This document shows positions 21,800-33,606 of a stretch of DNA of 64,000 bases, piece by piece. The translations under genes were made by a program, and so were the position numbers. The notes under the pieces are model-generated. The model was not told where the DNA came from and searched no databases. It saw nothing but the letters and a program-made list of their open reading frames with translations. Origin of the DNA: Rusavskia elegans (taxonomy: Eukaryota > Ascomycota > Lecanoromycetes > Teloschistales > Teloschistaceae); assembly GCA_011316305.1 (NCBI GenBank), contig SAUG01000021.1:186001-250000 (forward strand), read 5' to 3'. Numbering within the stretch: the stretch's first letter is position 1; every line of letters begins with the position of its first letter.

Positions 21800-23572
21800 C
21801 TACGGTGAGGAAGACCGTTCGAACTGCGCTGCGCAGGTGTTGTTGCTCCAACCAAGACCAAGGTCATCCATATAGAAAGTGACCGGTGTCTCGTTGACGT
21901 ATGCCAGGATCTGAAGCCCTGCCAGGTCATGGAATTGGTTGGAGAAAGTGATCTGGGCAAGTTTGCAGTTCACTAGACCCGGACAAGGACGTTGCCAGAG
22001 CGTCTGGGTGGCGATTGGCGAGTTGAGGGCATCGTACCCAATGAGCTCGATTCTACAGTCAGCAGGTCCACCATTCGCACACCCAATCCACGCGGAGTAG
22101 ACATCAATCCAAAACGCCTTCTCATGGACCCTCGGGCCCGCCCCAAGCTCACCGCGTAGCTCTAAACCCGCGTCGGGCGACTGAGAGGTCGACGAGTCGG
22201 TGTGATAATTGTAGACAGCGAGCTGAGGTGGCGAGATAGGGGCAAAGGGGTCATCTGGTGGATCTCAGAGTCAGCTTGTCTTATTCGAGTAAAATTGTAC
22301 TATTGCGCAAGATGTTTGGGCAATACTTGCCTGGTGGGGGCACGTATCCGAAGCCGCCGTTGAAGTAGAGTTTGCGATACGGATTGAAGATGGGGGGTAT
22401 GTCTGTGTTGCCTGCATCTGCTGAGAAGTGCGGCAGATCGTCGAACTAAGGGGCGTCAGAAGCCGCGAGGAGAATGCATGAACGTCGGAACTTACATCAA
22501 TCGTGAAGCGGCCTGTATCTGCTCCGCATGTAGACTCTGGTGTGGTTATCGCGGCACTTGTTTGGGTTGCATTGGCAAATGTCGGTGTCGGTTCCTCAAT
22601 CGAGATTGCGGATGAGCTTGTCTGTGTGGTAGCACTCTCTGGGCTTGCGTTCCACGTGTAGCCGGGTGCAATGGGAGGCGGGCTTGGAGGCTCAGAAGCT
22701 GCAGATCGTACATCAGTCAGGTCTTCCTCACGTGTACTGTCAAATGCGCTCGCAAGGTAACCATTCGATACCTCGATTGTTATGCACATCGATTGCCCTA
22801 TCGGTGTATGGAGCTCATGGCTGTTCCCTAGTCTTGACTTACTTGAAATAGCAGAAGGTTCGGTCGTCTTTGGAACACCAGCCCAGGCATTTGTCCAAGT
22901 CACCACCACTCCATTGATCGTGGCAGTAACAAGAGCTCCAACCTGTCTTGGATGTATTCGCTTTAGGGTAGAGGAGGCCGACGCAGTCACATGCGCAGAA
23001 ATGGGCAATGTCTGCAGATTTGTCACAGTGGCGTTCCAACCGTTGTTTCCGGGATAAGCTGACGGCTTGGGAGCAGGAAGCAGGTTCGTGAGATAATGAG
23101 TGTAGAAGCTTGTCGAAGAGAGCGTTGTCCAGCTGGTCGTTGTTTGGTCGTCTGAGGTCAAGGTGGTCCCGCTGGACGTCGTAAAGCTCACGGTTTCTGT
23201 GCTTGAAGGCTGTGGTTGAAGGATGACGACAAGGGTATTGGTGACCAAGGCAGCACCGGAAGTAGGTGTCTTGCCTCCGAGCCATATGGTGCTACCATTC
23301 TCTTCCGCGAAGGAGTAGGGACCGTCCAAGGAAGAGCTTGGCTGAGCGGGTTCAGAGGCAGAATAATGGTTGACAGTGACGATTTTGGTGCTGGTCAGGA
23401 AGCTCGTCGAGCTCAGTGTAGTTGTCGGTTCAACCAAAGAGCCCGCAGCAACGGGTGCACTGGTTGGGGCAGCTCCCACAGTCACAGTGATCGTTACCGG
23501 AGGGGCACAAACGGACTCGAAGCTGTAAGCAAGCACAGCTGCGAGTCCGGTGATGAGGAGTAACGACCGCAT
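21800..23572 (-). CDS. Secreted Ser/Thr-rich protein with C-terminal NPY-type domain (paralogous domain)
   Basis: Four exons, 23572-22843, 22698-22496, 22445-22331 and 22254-21800, give 500 residues. The start MRSLLLITGLAAVLAYSF is a signal peptide. A Ser/Thr-rich stalk follows to about residue 310. An intron then falls exactly before FDDLPHF, and the domain runs IFNPYRKLYFNGGF, DVYSAWIGCANGGPADCRIEL, CPGLVNCKLAQI, VTFYMDDLGL. The third intron starts with GC (GCAAGT at 22330) instead of GT, and the frame only closes if this is used. The first intron (22842-22699, GTAAGT...CTGCAG) has no stop and is probable rather than certain. Probably a glycosylated surface or wall protein; its binding target is unknown. 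Confidence 0.72.
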
Positions 23573-25061
23573 AGTCTTAAGTCAAAGAACGGATTCCGAG
23601 CTGGCACTTGAACAACGAATGACTGGGTAAAAGAGAGTGAAATGTGTGACAGTGGAATGAGAGTGGTGGGTAAAGGAAAAGGTGTGGGAGTGAGTTGGCG
23701 ACCTCGATGTTGATGTTGATATCAGTGAACGACTCAACACTCGCTGATTGTTTACACGATCATTCATTCAACACAGCAATGCTGATTTGCTCCGTCTATC
23801 ACATTGTTGCTTTCCACCACCGATGCGGGGCGTCCAACAGTCGATCCATCGACGTGGGGATTACGAGGTCACGATTGCTGTGACATTAGTAGATAGCTGC
23901 TATAAGCGTACATTCAAACTACCTTAGCAACGACTGTGGTAGTGATATGGAATGTCACTCCGCTCTGAGGGACCTGTTTGGTAATTGGTTGTGGGGCCCA
24001 TCCCCAGTTGGAATTGGGTTTTGACACGATGGAGCTTGCTAGCCCTGAGTCATGGACCGTGTTGTGTGTTGTACCAAAAGAAACTGTCCGGCTCAAATAA
24101 TATCATCAAGGGATCTACCACGATAGAGACTTCAGGGACAGTTTAGGGGGAAATTTTTAGCATCTGGCCAAGCGGATAAAGCCAGTCAGTCAAGGATCCT
24201 AGACCATCTCAACCTGTTGCAGACGCGGCTTGACGTCACTGATGGATTTGCACTGCAGCAGATGTTATGATCTTGAACAAGGTGATGTAGCAGTCTCGCA
24301 AGAAAAGAGATCGAGGGCGCAAATAGCTTGGTCGAGGACACCAGAGACAACAAAAATGCAAGGTCGGTGCGAGATCAACCGAATTGCTGGGACCTTTGCA
24401 GAAGTCGAGCTAAAGTAGGGTCAGCAGCAGCGGCAGTCATCATCCAACCCGTAGGGCGTGTCGTGGCGCACCTCCAGATCTCTGACGGCTACGTGGACCC
24501 GCTGTGATTGGCCATAACTCTAGGCCTGTTTGTTGTAATGCTCAAGATTAGACCCGGGTCGACACGCGGGTGCACGATCTCGGATCTCCTCTTCGCCAAT
24601 CGCATTGCAGTAGTCTGTCGCGTGCATCCCGCAATTGTGCAGGAAGACTGCCGTTCGGACCCCTGGAATGTTCGAAGCCTTTACGGTCGCAACGTAGCTA
24701 TCTTACAGAGTATGGTTGCTGAAGATGCTCGGCCGCATCATCGAAGCTAGTCGACGCACTCAAGTTTAGAGACAAGTGGAAATCTCCCAGTCGTAATGTC
24801 TCAAGCTCTTGTAGAAGACCTTTTCAGTGTTTAGGATTATGTCTAACCATGTTTTGGATTCAAATGCTTCTGCCTGCGTGTCTGGTAGCGGACATCGAGC
24901 ACTGGGCGGCCCGGCCGTCAGGCTGTAGTGATACTCTCTTCGGTCTATAAAAATTCATCCCATCGACTGAACGTGCCATATACATGCTGCTGAAACCTCG
25001 CTTGATTGCACTTGACCCTGCCTGTTATTTGAGATCTTGGATCTGCTGCTGGACAAACGCC
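23573..25061. other. Gene-poor intergenic region
   Basis: 1.5 kb between the secreted-protein start and the stop of the PARG-like gene (both minus strand). Only short frames are present (for example 23914-24096 minus, 24230-24418 plus) and none has domain-like sequence. It should include the promoter of the secreted-protein gene. Confidence 0.45.
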
Positions 25062-26049
25062 TCACTTTCCGTTCACTGGCGGTCTGTATGAAGTCTTGAC
25101 GATATTCGATGGATCAAATTCTTTCTTGAAGACATCGTGATCACTAAGGCCGCCCTGGGACGAGCTTTCGGCAGCTGTCTCGATTGCGAATACCACGTTG
25201 GAAAAAACGCCGTGAAATTCGGGTTCTTCAAAAAGTACTTTCCTCCACATCGAGGCTATTAATGCGGGCGGATTTCGGAAGCCAGGTCCAACGCCAAAAG
25301 CCCCCATGCAAAGATCGACGTGATGGTGGATTGCTGCGATCCGAAGGATGCTTCGCATCTTCTCTTTCATGATGTTTTTTTCTTCGTCGAAAGAATACTC
25401 GGTACCCGATTCAAGCAGCTTCGGTCGCTTGATAGGGGCAATTGAGATTACCGGAAGATTCTTGAATCTGGACCATGGAACATAGCCGTCTTCGGGTCCA
25501 GAGCGGAAAACCACTGTGGACACCCGGTGTTAATTGATTAGAGGTCGTGGAAGCCAAAGCACCATTCAAGCTTTTCCGAGACCACTTACCAACATGTGGT
25601 GAATAGATAACCCCGTACCGTGGAATGGGATAGTGTGAAATTGGAGGATTGGAACTGTAGGGCGTCTTCAAGGCTTGAACAAGGTTCGATCGTCGACAGA
25701 GGCATTCTTCGGGTGCCATGAGGCCTGATTCCCAATCGCCGCCGGCTCGTTTCTCGTTCGCCATATTGACGATGGGAATGGTTTGCGGACCGAGGCTTCG
25801 CGTGTTTTGAACGCCGCTCTGCAAGTTATGTTCGTGCCAATCCAACGCCACGTCCAGAGGATCTCCATCGATGACGGCAACCCGGAGTTTTCGCTTTGGG
25901 ACTGTGCCAGGGCCGACGACCAACTTCGAAGCATCCGGATAGAAGATCGATTTGGCTGGCAAGTTCGGGCAACGCTTCTCGGCTTCCAGAAAGAAAACTC
26001 GTTTGGCTTCAGCAGCGATGTCAGAAGGCTTCGATCTAGCCTGAGGCAT
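25062..26049 (-). CDS. Microbial-type poly(ADP-ribose) glycohydrolase-like protein (TIGR02452 type)
   Basis: Two exons, 26049-25590 and 25513-25062, give 303 residues. The intron joins YSPHV to VVFRSG. The real start is ATG 26049; the longer frame begins with TTG. Family words in order: VNMANEKRAGGDWESG, APEECLCRRSNL (the catalytic-loop region where relatives have AQEE.LCRRS), YGVIYSPHV, a conserved VISIAPIKRP stretch, KMRSILRIAAIHHHVDLCMGAFGVGPGFRNPP, and WRKVLFEEPEFHGVF. This is the macro-like PARG fold that removes ADP-ribose from proteins. The two acidic residues of the EE pair are kept, while the Gln before them is Pro here. Nuclear or cytosolic location is assumed, since there is no signal peptide. 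It is divergent to mitochondrial AsnRS. Confidence 0.82.
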
Positions 26050-27280
26050 ATCAATCCACAAATATCAAGAGTATGGCAACACTGCGGATCACGGATGGTG
26101 AAAGGGTTTCATGAGCTGACCGCAGCCGAATAAAGACAGAGCCACACTGGAAACGCAGATGTAGAGAGCTTCATAATGGTACAAATGAAAGCATGGATAT
26201 CATCAGAGATGTAGTACGAAATCGAATGGACAGCAAAAGAAGTCAAAGCTCCCGCCTTTTAGCCCTGTGGCCTCCGACCAGTCACTGGGCCTGTGCTATG
26301 TAAGTCTGAAGCGCCAAAGGACCGAGGGAGCTTCTCGGGCTAAGATGGAAGCCAAGATCGGAAGATTCTGTGTCATTATTACGCCCTCGAAGTGTTGACG
26401 TGTCTACGCCGACTAAGAACGCCTCAGAAAGATGAAGAAGACAGTCGGTATGTCTTTGAATCAACGGTCGACTCGGCTGCCGTGTCACAGGAACGACCAG
26501 GCAGCAGCAGAAGTCCGAAAGTGCTGATACAGTCGCACTACCTGGGAAGAGGCATGAGATCCGATGTTTAGCGTCGCGGCATTCTGCAACCCGCCTTTCC
26601 TAGCCCAAGATCTGATCATTAGATCCTGGATCTCGTCCATCGCGTTACATCTGTTGCGCTAATAGCTGGTGCTTAAGCGCAAGGGAGCCTATCAGCTCGA
26701 TCTCCAGGCCTGCTGTGCCGAAAGGAAGGCCGCCGCCATGAGGTTGGATCGAGAAGATCTTGGGCCACGCTGCAGCTTGCCACCTACAGATCCACGGATC
26801 CGGCACCTGGGACGTGGAAACGGATGCCATACCACTTGTATGCTGTGTGACGAGATAGCAAATTGTGGGGATTCGTCAAGAATTCCTTTCGCCCTCGGTC
26901 AGTCAACGGTCAGACCAAACGCTGCTAGTCGCCTCTTATAGCCGGTCAGCAAGTGTCCCCTACGAGAATTACCTGGTATTGATGCACAAAGTCATGAAGT
27001 CCCGACCATTATAGTTGAGGGGCAGAGTGTAGAAAGAGGATGCAGCCCGGGTCGGTGGGTATGTACAGAGTAACAATGGCGGATCTCATAAGAGGCTCTC
27101 AAGTGTAGAAGCGGGGCTCTCCTCCGTGCATCTCCATGGCCGATAAGCGAGGGTTCAGTTTCGATCGGCGCGGCCGCGCCCGTGACGTGTGAATATTGCA
27201 CCCTACATCTGCAGCCATCACCATTCTCGATCAGTTGCGAGCCTGCGAAGTCCTCCTGCTGTCTGACCTACTAGTCAGCT
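26050..27280. other. Divergent intergenic region
   Basis: 1.2 kb between the starts of the PARG-like gene (-) and mitochondrial AsnRS (+), so it must contain both promoters. Short frames only. No RNA gene recognised. Confidence 0.45.
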
Positions 27281-29035
27281 ATGTCATGGCGCTCTTCATG
27301 CCTCCAACGCTGTTTGCAACCTAACAAACACTGCTGGAGACGTCTCTCTACCACCAGCCTCCAACCCCCCAACATCTCCAGCGCTCTCGCATTACCTCCC
27401 CGGGACGACGGAGAAAATGTGACGATACAAGTCTTCGGTACTGTCCGGACCATCCGAAAACAAAAACAACGAGCCTTTCTCCAGCTTGGGGATGGGTCCA
27501 CCGTCCACCATCTGCAAGCTGTGCTCAACCCTGACCACGCTCAGGGGTACGACATACAGAATGTGATCTGATTCTCCAAGACTTTGACTGATCACATCGA
27601 CCAAATAGGCTTTCCACTGGAGTCTTCGTGGCGATTCAGGGTCTATGGCGACCCGCCCCTCCAGGCAAAGAACAAAGTCATGAGCTGCACGCACAGCATG
27701 TCACCATAATCGGGGCAGCAGATTCAGAAGTAAGTATGACAACAATTCGAGGATCTGCAGTCTTCCGTGAATCTAATTATGTGATAGCTAATGTAGCATC
27801 TCAAGAATTATCCGATCCAGAAAAAATTCCAGACAGCCGAATTCCTCCGTTCGATCCCACATCTCAGGCTACGTCTCCCCCTACACGCTCTGCTCGCTCG
27901 ATTGCGATCGGAGTCGGAGTTCTTGCTCGCGCAATACTTTCGCGATCGGAGTTTTCTGCGAGTGCAGTCTCCTGTCATCACCTCTTCAGACTGTGAAGGA
28001 GCTGGACATGTTTTCTCACTTGACACAAGGGCGCCGGTCCCCGAAGAACATCGTGAAGGATCCCTTGAAGAGTCTTCTTTCTTCCGAAAGCCAAAATATC
28101 TTACCGTGTCTTCGCAACTGCACCTAGAAGCGTACATGCAGGAACATCCTAAAGTATGGACCTTCTCCCCTACTTTCCGGGCAGAGAAGAGTGATACTCC
28201 TAGACACGTCAGTGAGTTCTGGATGCTCGAAGTTGAGATGAGAACCCAAAGTCTCCAGGAGATCATGGACCTAGTGGAGGACATGATCAAGTCGCTCGTA
28301 CGGGGTTTGCAACAGAGTTCGTTCGTGGAGGAGCTGGTCACAATGAGACGGTCAAGGGGGAATCTGCAAACTGAGGAACCTCTGCAAACCGAGGAACCTC
28401 TGGAAGACGATGAACCTCTTCCAACTCGATGGGCCACGTTGGAGGAGGGGCCTTGGCCTCGGATCACCTACGCGGAAGCCCTACGTCTGCTCCAGGACAG
28501 CACGGGTTCTGGCAGATCCAAGTTTTTCCACGAGCCGAGTTGGGAGTCTGGATTGCAACTTGAGCACGAGAAGTATATCGCAGCCACGGTCGGCGCAGGC
28601 AAACCCGTCTTTGTCACGCACTACCCTCGCATAATCAAGCCGTTTTACATGCTGCCGTCAGCGAGAAATGACAACGACAGTACTGTCGTTCCGAGGACAG
28701 CCGCCTGTTTTGATCTTCTCTTACCAGAGGTGTGCGAAGTGGTTGGCGGATCTTTACGAGAGCACAGGTTAGAAGAGCTTGAAGCATCGATGCCACTTCC
28801 AGAACCCGGCCTGGAGGGCAAAACTTTGAGTGAGAGGACGGAACCCAGGGGTTCCCCAGCAGCCACGAAAGGCCGCGGAAACTTGGACTGGTACCTTGAC
28901 CTACGTCGCTTTGGGAGCGTTCCCCACGGAGGTTTCGGACTTGGCTTTGACCGCCTGCTGTGCTATCTGACTGGCATGCGCAACATCAAAGATGTTGTCC
29001 CATGGCCCCGCTTTCACGGACGATGCGATTGCTAA
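27281..29035 (+). CDS. SLM5: Asparaginyl-tRNA synthetase, mitochondrial
   Basis: Three exons, 27281-27546, 27609-27729 and 27797-29035, give 541 residues. The N-terminus (MSWRSSCLQRCL...WRRLSTT) is basic and Ser/Leu-rich, as in a mitochondrial presequence. Then come the OB-fold anticodon-binding domain (VTIQVFGTVRTIRKQKQRAFLQL, GVFVAIQGLWRPAP), YPIQKKFQTAEFLR, class II motif 2 (FRAEKSDTPRHVSEFWMLEVE), and motif 3 (GFGLGFDRLLCYLTGM). The protein ends VVPWPRFHGRCDC. It charges mitochondrial tRNA-Asn. The frame appears broken only because of the two introns, and the junctions restore QGLSTG and SEHLKNYP. An acidic insert with a doubled LQTEEP repeat sits between motif 2 and the C-terminal half. 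The gene looks functional. Confidence 0.93.
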
Positions 29036-31478
29036 GCTGTCCAGGTGTATGGGTGGCAATTGATCTATGCTTGCTGGGAGCATCTCCAAACAACACTCGC
29101 ATTCGAAGTTCCGTCCTTTGGAATACTGCCATATCCATTGGCAGATAAATGTCATTGTGGCTACTCTAGACCTAAAAACGTGCTTAGGAGGAATTGCCCA
29201 CTGCCCACTATGTCGGACTGACACATGCTAAGGGCAGTCTCGATTCACCGACCTCGGTCGATCGCAAAGGCTACAGGTTGCGGTTGGTTCCCTGTTTCGT
29301 CATAGCAGCCGGTACATCGATAAGGGATATCGTCCTACCGATTGCCCAGACGTCACCGTACAGCTGCTGCGTCAAATAAAAACATCTGCACAATCGAGTA
29401 CTGAGCCTGTAGTGAAATGGATTTGGTGGTTGCTGTGCGACTCGCATTGCTCGACAAGGGCCAAAAGGGCTAGTACTCCACTGCAGCTGACAAGGGGTGC
29501 TCTCGGACCGTCCGAAGTCATGTCAATTTATGCATATCTCACGAGCTGCAGAAGCTTGATCCGCCTCCGGCAGTGGCCCCAAGGGAGGGAGCCGCGGACC
29601 TCTTCCTTTGACGATCATTCTCGTCGCACCCTATCTACGTTTCAACTTCATTCACATGCATCATCGTGATTGAATCGACACTGTTGTGATGCCGTTGCTC
29701 ACGACCGAGGTATCCCTCATGGTATCATGCCATGGCTCTCTCGCTTTTCGTCGCATCATTACCCAGGGAGGTGAGCCAAGCAGTCTTGGCCGTGGGTCGC
29801 CAAGGATAAGCTTCTAGTAAAATGAAAGCTTCGGATATTTGGCTCAAACCTTGACCCAAAGAGTCTAAAGCTCAGACTGCATACTACTATCAAGGTTTAT
29901 GGTCTCTCCTGACTCCTGAAGATAACTAGCGTAGGCTACAACGGTTTGCGTGAACAACGCATCGAAGGGTGTAGCTCATCTAACATATAGGCAAGTATAT
30001 TACAACACCTTGTTGGTCCAAAGAGAAGGCCTACCCTAGGATGGCCGCAGGTCTCAGAACTGAGGCCACTTGGCATTAATGATGTGTGGCAGAGCAGCGG
30101 AAAGCCAAGGTCATCCCGTGCTGTGGCGTGATTACGCTTATTGGAAGAGCTGGGCTTTGTGATTTATGCTTTTTCCGTCGGGAAGAAAAGCTCACCTCGT
30201 GTCATCCAAGAGTGTGGAGCTGAAGGATGGGTCCAGCCAAATGACGTCTACACGGCGGAGAGCTGCCCCGTGTGAACAGTTCAGCAACACTGCAACGGCT
30301 CCCCAACGTCCAAGGGTCTGCATATGGGATCCAATGACACCAGGATATTGTAGTATGCGACATGCAGGAAGGGGCCAGGCAGTGGTGGAGACTGGAGAAT
30401 GATGGCATCCGCAGTCCCGAGCCACACAAACTAGGTTGATGGCCGAAAGGGTGGATGGAGTCTAAAGCTTATTCGAATCCTTATTTGATATTGGATGACG
30501 TCCTAGGCTTGCACGAGACCACCATCCTGGCACTGTAATTCCAGACGCCTTCTTCTTCCGTGCTCCACGAACATGTCAAGTCAAGACCAGTGAGACTTTT
30601 GCCGAGACATTATTATTCTAGGTAAGGTATTCAGTGGGATTAAACTGCCAACTAGCGCGCCAACTGCAACTAGCCCCCTTCGAGCCGTGCTGGTGAATCC
30701 GATCCTTCCACAGACGAAAAGCCCCAACGGCACCCTGTTCGCTCTGCCTGTACATGTCTTTCGTCTTTACAATTGCTCATCGTCATCTGGAGGATAGCCT
30801 GCCTCGCATCCCTCGACCTTCCTCGAGACTGCGAAACTTGCCTAGCGCCGGATCGAGGCACAGTCAGCATTCGGTCAGATCACATACTACCTACGGAGTA
30901 TCCTCCATCGTTCCTGGAAGGATTCCGGCTGTGAGTTGCGAGTGCTCGCATCATTTAACATTATGATTCGCCTACGAACTACATGCTAACCTCCCGCTGC
31001 AAGGCCAACGTTTACTAGCCGAACTGCAACAAGCTTAAAGGAAGCTCCAACCCTACTGCTTTAGTCCCAAGGCCACATTTCCCGTCCTCGAGGTCGTTGG
31101 AGCCGATGCGTGTCTCAGCGCTGTTGCACCTTCGTCATCTGTTTCCAAACTTGCGATAAGACGTTCGTGTGAGTGAATACCTACCGCTCAACTGCTTCCT
31201 GTCATAACTTCTTCACTTAGCGAGCAGCTCACTTTTTACCCATCGAAAGCGACCCTGCCCCCAACATTAAATCGTTTACCCTACCCGACTCAACGATCCT
31301 TGTTGTTCCCGACCCGGTGAAGTAACATCATCGTCACCGACTCGATACCTGAGAAATCCTTGCCGAAGAATTGTGGCCGTTATTGTGCATCTGCAAAATC
31401 CACTGCGGTCTACTGTTACATATCTTTAATCTAACGTCGTTGCTTCAAAAGTTCCTCGACCACGACTTGGCATACAAC
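29036..31478. other. Long gene-free region upstream of the WOPR gene
   Basis: 2.44 kb without a convincing coding region on either strand. It should contain the 3' UTR of AsnRS and a long promoter or leader of the WOPR regulator. An open frame from 31371 reads into the WOPR gene but starts with TTG and has no conserved sequence. No tRNA or repeat recognised. Confidence 0.5.
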
Positions 31479-32960
31479 ATGGAGACTTACAATGGTCACG
31501 TTCGGACCCCGGCCGATGCCATCGTCCTCTTCGAAGCATGTCGTCTTGGTCTTCTGCCCCGCGTTCAACGTCGATTATCGGAAAAGGAACGCCAGTCCAT
31601 CAAGTCAGGCTCGGTCTTCGTGTGGGACGAGCGGGAGGCCGGCATGAGGAGATGGACCGACGGAAAGTCATGGAGCGCAAGCAGGGTCTCAGGAAGCTTT
31701 CTCACCTATCGAGAGATGGAAGGCAAGCGTGGTGGCACCGGTTTTGTTTCCTCGCTTGCAGCGTCAAGAGCTGGCAAGACACCAGAGAGCACCCGCGGCA
31801 GCGATTCTGACGCAGAAGGGCAACAAGAAGATGGCCCCGATGGATATCGATATAAGCCCGACGGGCTGATGAAACAGTCCTTCAGCATTACAACCTCAAA
31901 TGGCAACCATCTCCATCTCATCAGCTACTACTCCAGGTCTTCACCCAACGCTCAGTCACTCAACAACCCGACTAGCGATCCTTCTCTCCGTTCTATCCGT
32001 CCAGCAAAGGGTATGTACCCAGAATCGACTGTTCATGAGCAGCAAAACATCCCTGCCGTCACCCGGACGCCAATGGCGAGCGCCGGATTCTCGACAACAC
32101 CGCATATGGCGGGGTATGCGCGAGGACCTCCACCACCTCCTCCTTCCTCTGTACCTCAACACAGCTACGCCCCCCCTGGATATGGCTGGTCGCAATCACA
32201 TGTGCCACCTCATCCGGCCTACGGATATCATTATGGACCCTCGCCCATGCCAGCAAATGGACATTCACCTGTGTCATATTCGCAACCCTCTCACGTGCCG
32301 CCACCGCACGCACAGCATCCTCAATATCAACAACACCAACAACACCCACAACATCAGCACTACCCACATCATCTGCAACATTCACAATATTCACAAGGTC
32401 CTCCAAGATACGAGCATTCCCCTGTTCCGCGCCAGGAACATCCGCCGACATCAACTCATCACCGGACTTCGAGTTCCAGCAACGGTATGCCCCAGTACCC
32501 TGGGAACCCTTCTCCGCATGGGTCACAAGCGCCGCCACAACATCCTCAGCAACAAGCGGCGCAAGCACCAAATCGACCGCCTTCATCGGATCCGCCTATG
32601 TCCAAAATTGATCCCCGCCTCATGGTTCCGTCACCCTTAGCACAGCAACCGAACCACCCATCTTCATACTCTCGATCCCCGTCTCCAATGCCGCCAAGGC
32701 AGGAGAGCTCGAACTCCACGCCGACCCACGCAAACGGACATGCCAACGGAGCAAGTTCGATTCCCAGCATCGGCTCGATCATGAACGAACCCAATAACAC
32801 CAATGGCGAAGCACAGGTCGAAAGAGTTGATCGATCTCCGAGCAGATCACCTGGAGGAACGAAAAGGTCGAAGGGCCCAAAGGACATCCCTGGCCACAAG
32901 ATGGGCTTTGTAGAAGACAAACGGGCGTTGAGCGTTCTGGATCGAGCTTTCAAGACGTAA
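31479..32960 (+). CDS. WOR1: WOPR (Gti1/Pac2) family transcriptional regulator, Wor1/Ryp1/Sge1 type
   Basis: Single exon, 493 residues from ATG 31479. WOPR box A is residues about 1-85 (ETYNGHVRTPADAIVLFEA, RLSEKERQSIKSGSVFVWDE, MRRWTDGKSWSASRVSGSF, FLTYREMEGKR). WOPR box B follows near 125-155 (GYRYKPDGLMKQSFS, NHLHLISYYS). The rest is a Gln/His/Pro/Ser-rich low-complexity tail, as in other members, ending GFVEDKRALSVLDRAF. Known members control morphological switching, conidiation and effector expression in Candida, Histoplasma, Fusarium and Cladosporium. That role is family knowledge. It binds DNA in the nucleus. Box A is the Wor1/Sge1 form rather than the Pac2 form. The long upstream region suggests complex control. 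Confidence 0.93.
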   Translation: METYNGHVRTPADAIVLFEACRLGLLPRVQRRLSEKERQSIKSGSVFVWDEREAGMRRWTDGKSWSASRVSGSFLTYREMEGKRGGTGFVSSLAASRAGKTPESTRGSDSDAEGQQEDGPDGYRYKPDGLMKQSFSITTSNGNHLHLISYYSRSSPNAQSLNNPTSDPSLRSIRPAKGMYPESTVHEQQNIPAVTRTPMASAGFSTTPHMAGYARGPPPPPPSSVPQHSYAPPGYGWSQSHVPPHPAYGYHYGPSPMPANGHSPVSYSQPSHVPPPHAQHPQYQQHQQHPQHQHYPHHLQHSQYSQGPPRYEHSPVPRQEHPPTSTHHRTSSSSNGMPQYPGNPSPHGSQAPPQHPQQQAAQAPNRPPSSDPPMSKIDPRLMVPSPLAQQPNHPSSYSRSPSPMPPRQESSNSTPTHANGHANGASSIPSIGSIMNEPNNTNGEAQVERVDRSPSRSPGGTKRSKGPKDIPGHKMGFVEDKRALSVLDRAFKT

Positions 32961-33606
32961 TAATTGAGGCTCGCCATCTTGGCACCGCTTCGGGCTGTAC
33001 ACGCGCATTCAGTACGGGTTTACAAAAGCAAGGCGCACTGCGGGCTGACTTGGGTTTTGTTGCTTGGTGGCAACGGCGCCTGAATGGCGCAAGGATGGTA
33101 CGATTGGATTACTTCGAGCTTTCGCTCGGTGAAGGAAATTTGGAAGGCGGCAAGTGGGCATTACCCCAGCGACCTCACGAATTGTGTAATGTCAGGAACT
33201 GGGGCTTATGAAGTTAATTGTCCAACGTATAGGCAGTCAGATAGCTTGCTTGCCAATCTAGTCTAATCCACTATATATACCTTGCGGCTCCACTGCCCCC
33301 ATCTGCCTGTATAGAAGCTGGACAACAACTTCTCCTAAATGACAGCTTGCTTTTCTGCAGAGCGTCCCCCCTATATTCCGGCAAGCAAAGCATTCGATGC
33401 CTCGACTAACAACCAATTCGAATGTCCTGCCAGTACAGATGCGAATTTGTCCCCGAGCCCAAGAATAACGTACAGATGTTTACCAGTCTCTATTACACTC
33501 CGCAGTAGAGATTTTCTCACAAAACGCCTGCTCAACACCATGTCCGCACAATCTCGAACCGTCGCTATGCATCAAACAATCCTAGAACCAGACCTCCATC
33601 ACCCTT
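32961..33606. other. Convergent 3' intergenic region
   Basis: 646 bp between the stops of the WOPR gene (+) and COA6-like gene (-). No gene supported; the small plus frames at 33084-33266 and 33339-33689 lack protein-like content. Confidence 0.5.

Noticed and set aside
23914..24096. 60-residue minus-strand frame
   Set aside because: Short, no conserved pattern, and no convincing partner exon.
32059..32586. 175-residue minus-strand frame inside the WOPR gene
   Set aside because: Mirror of the Gln/His/Pro-rich low-complexity tail of the WOPR protein.
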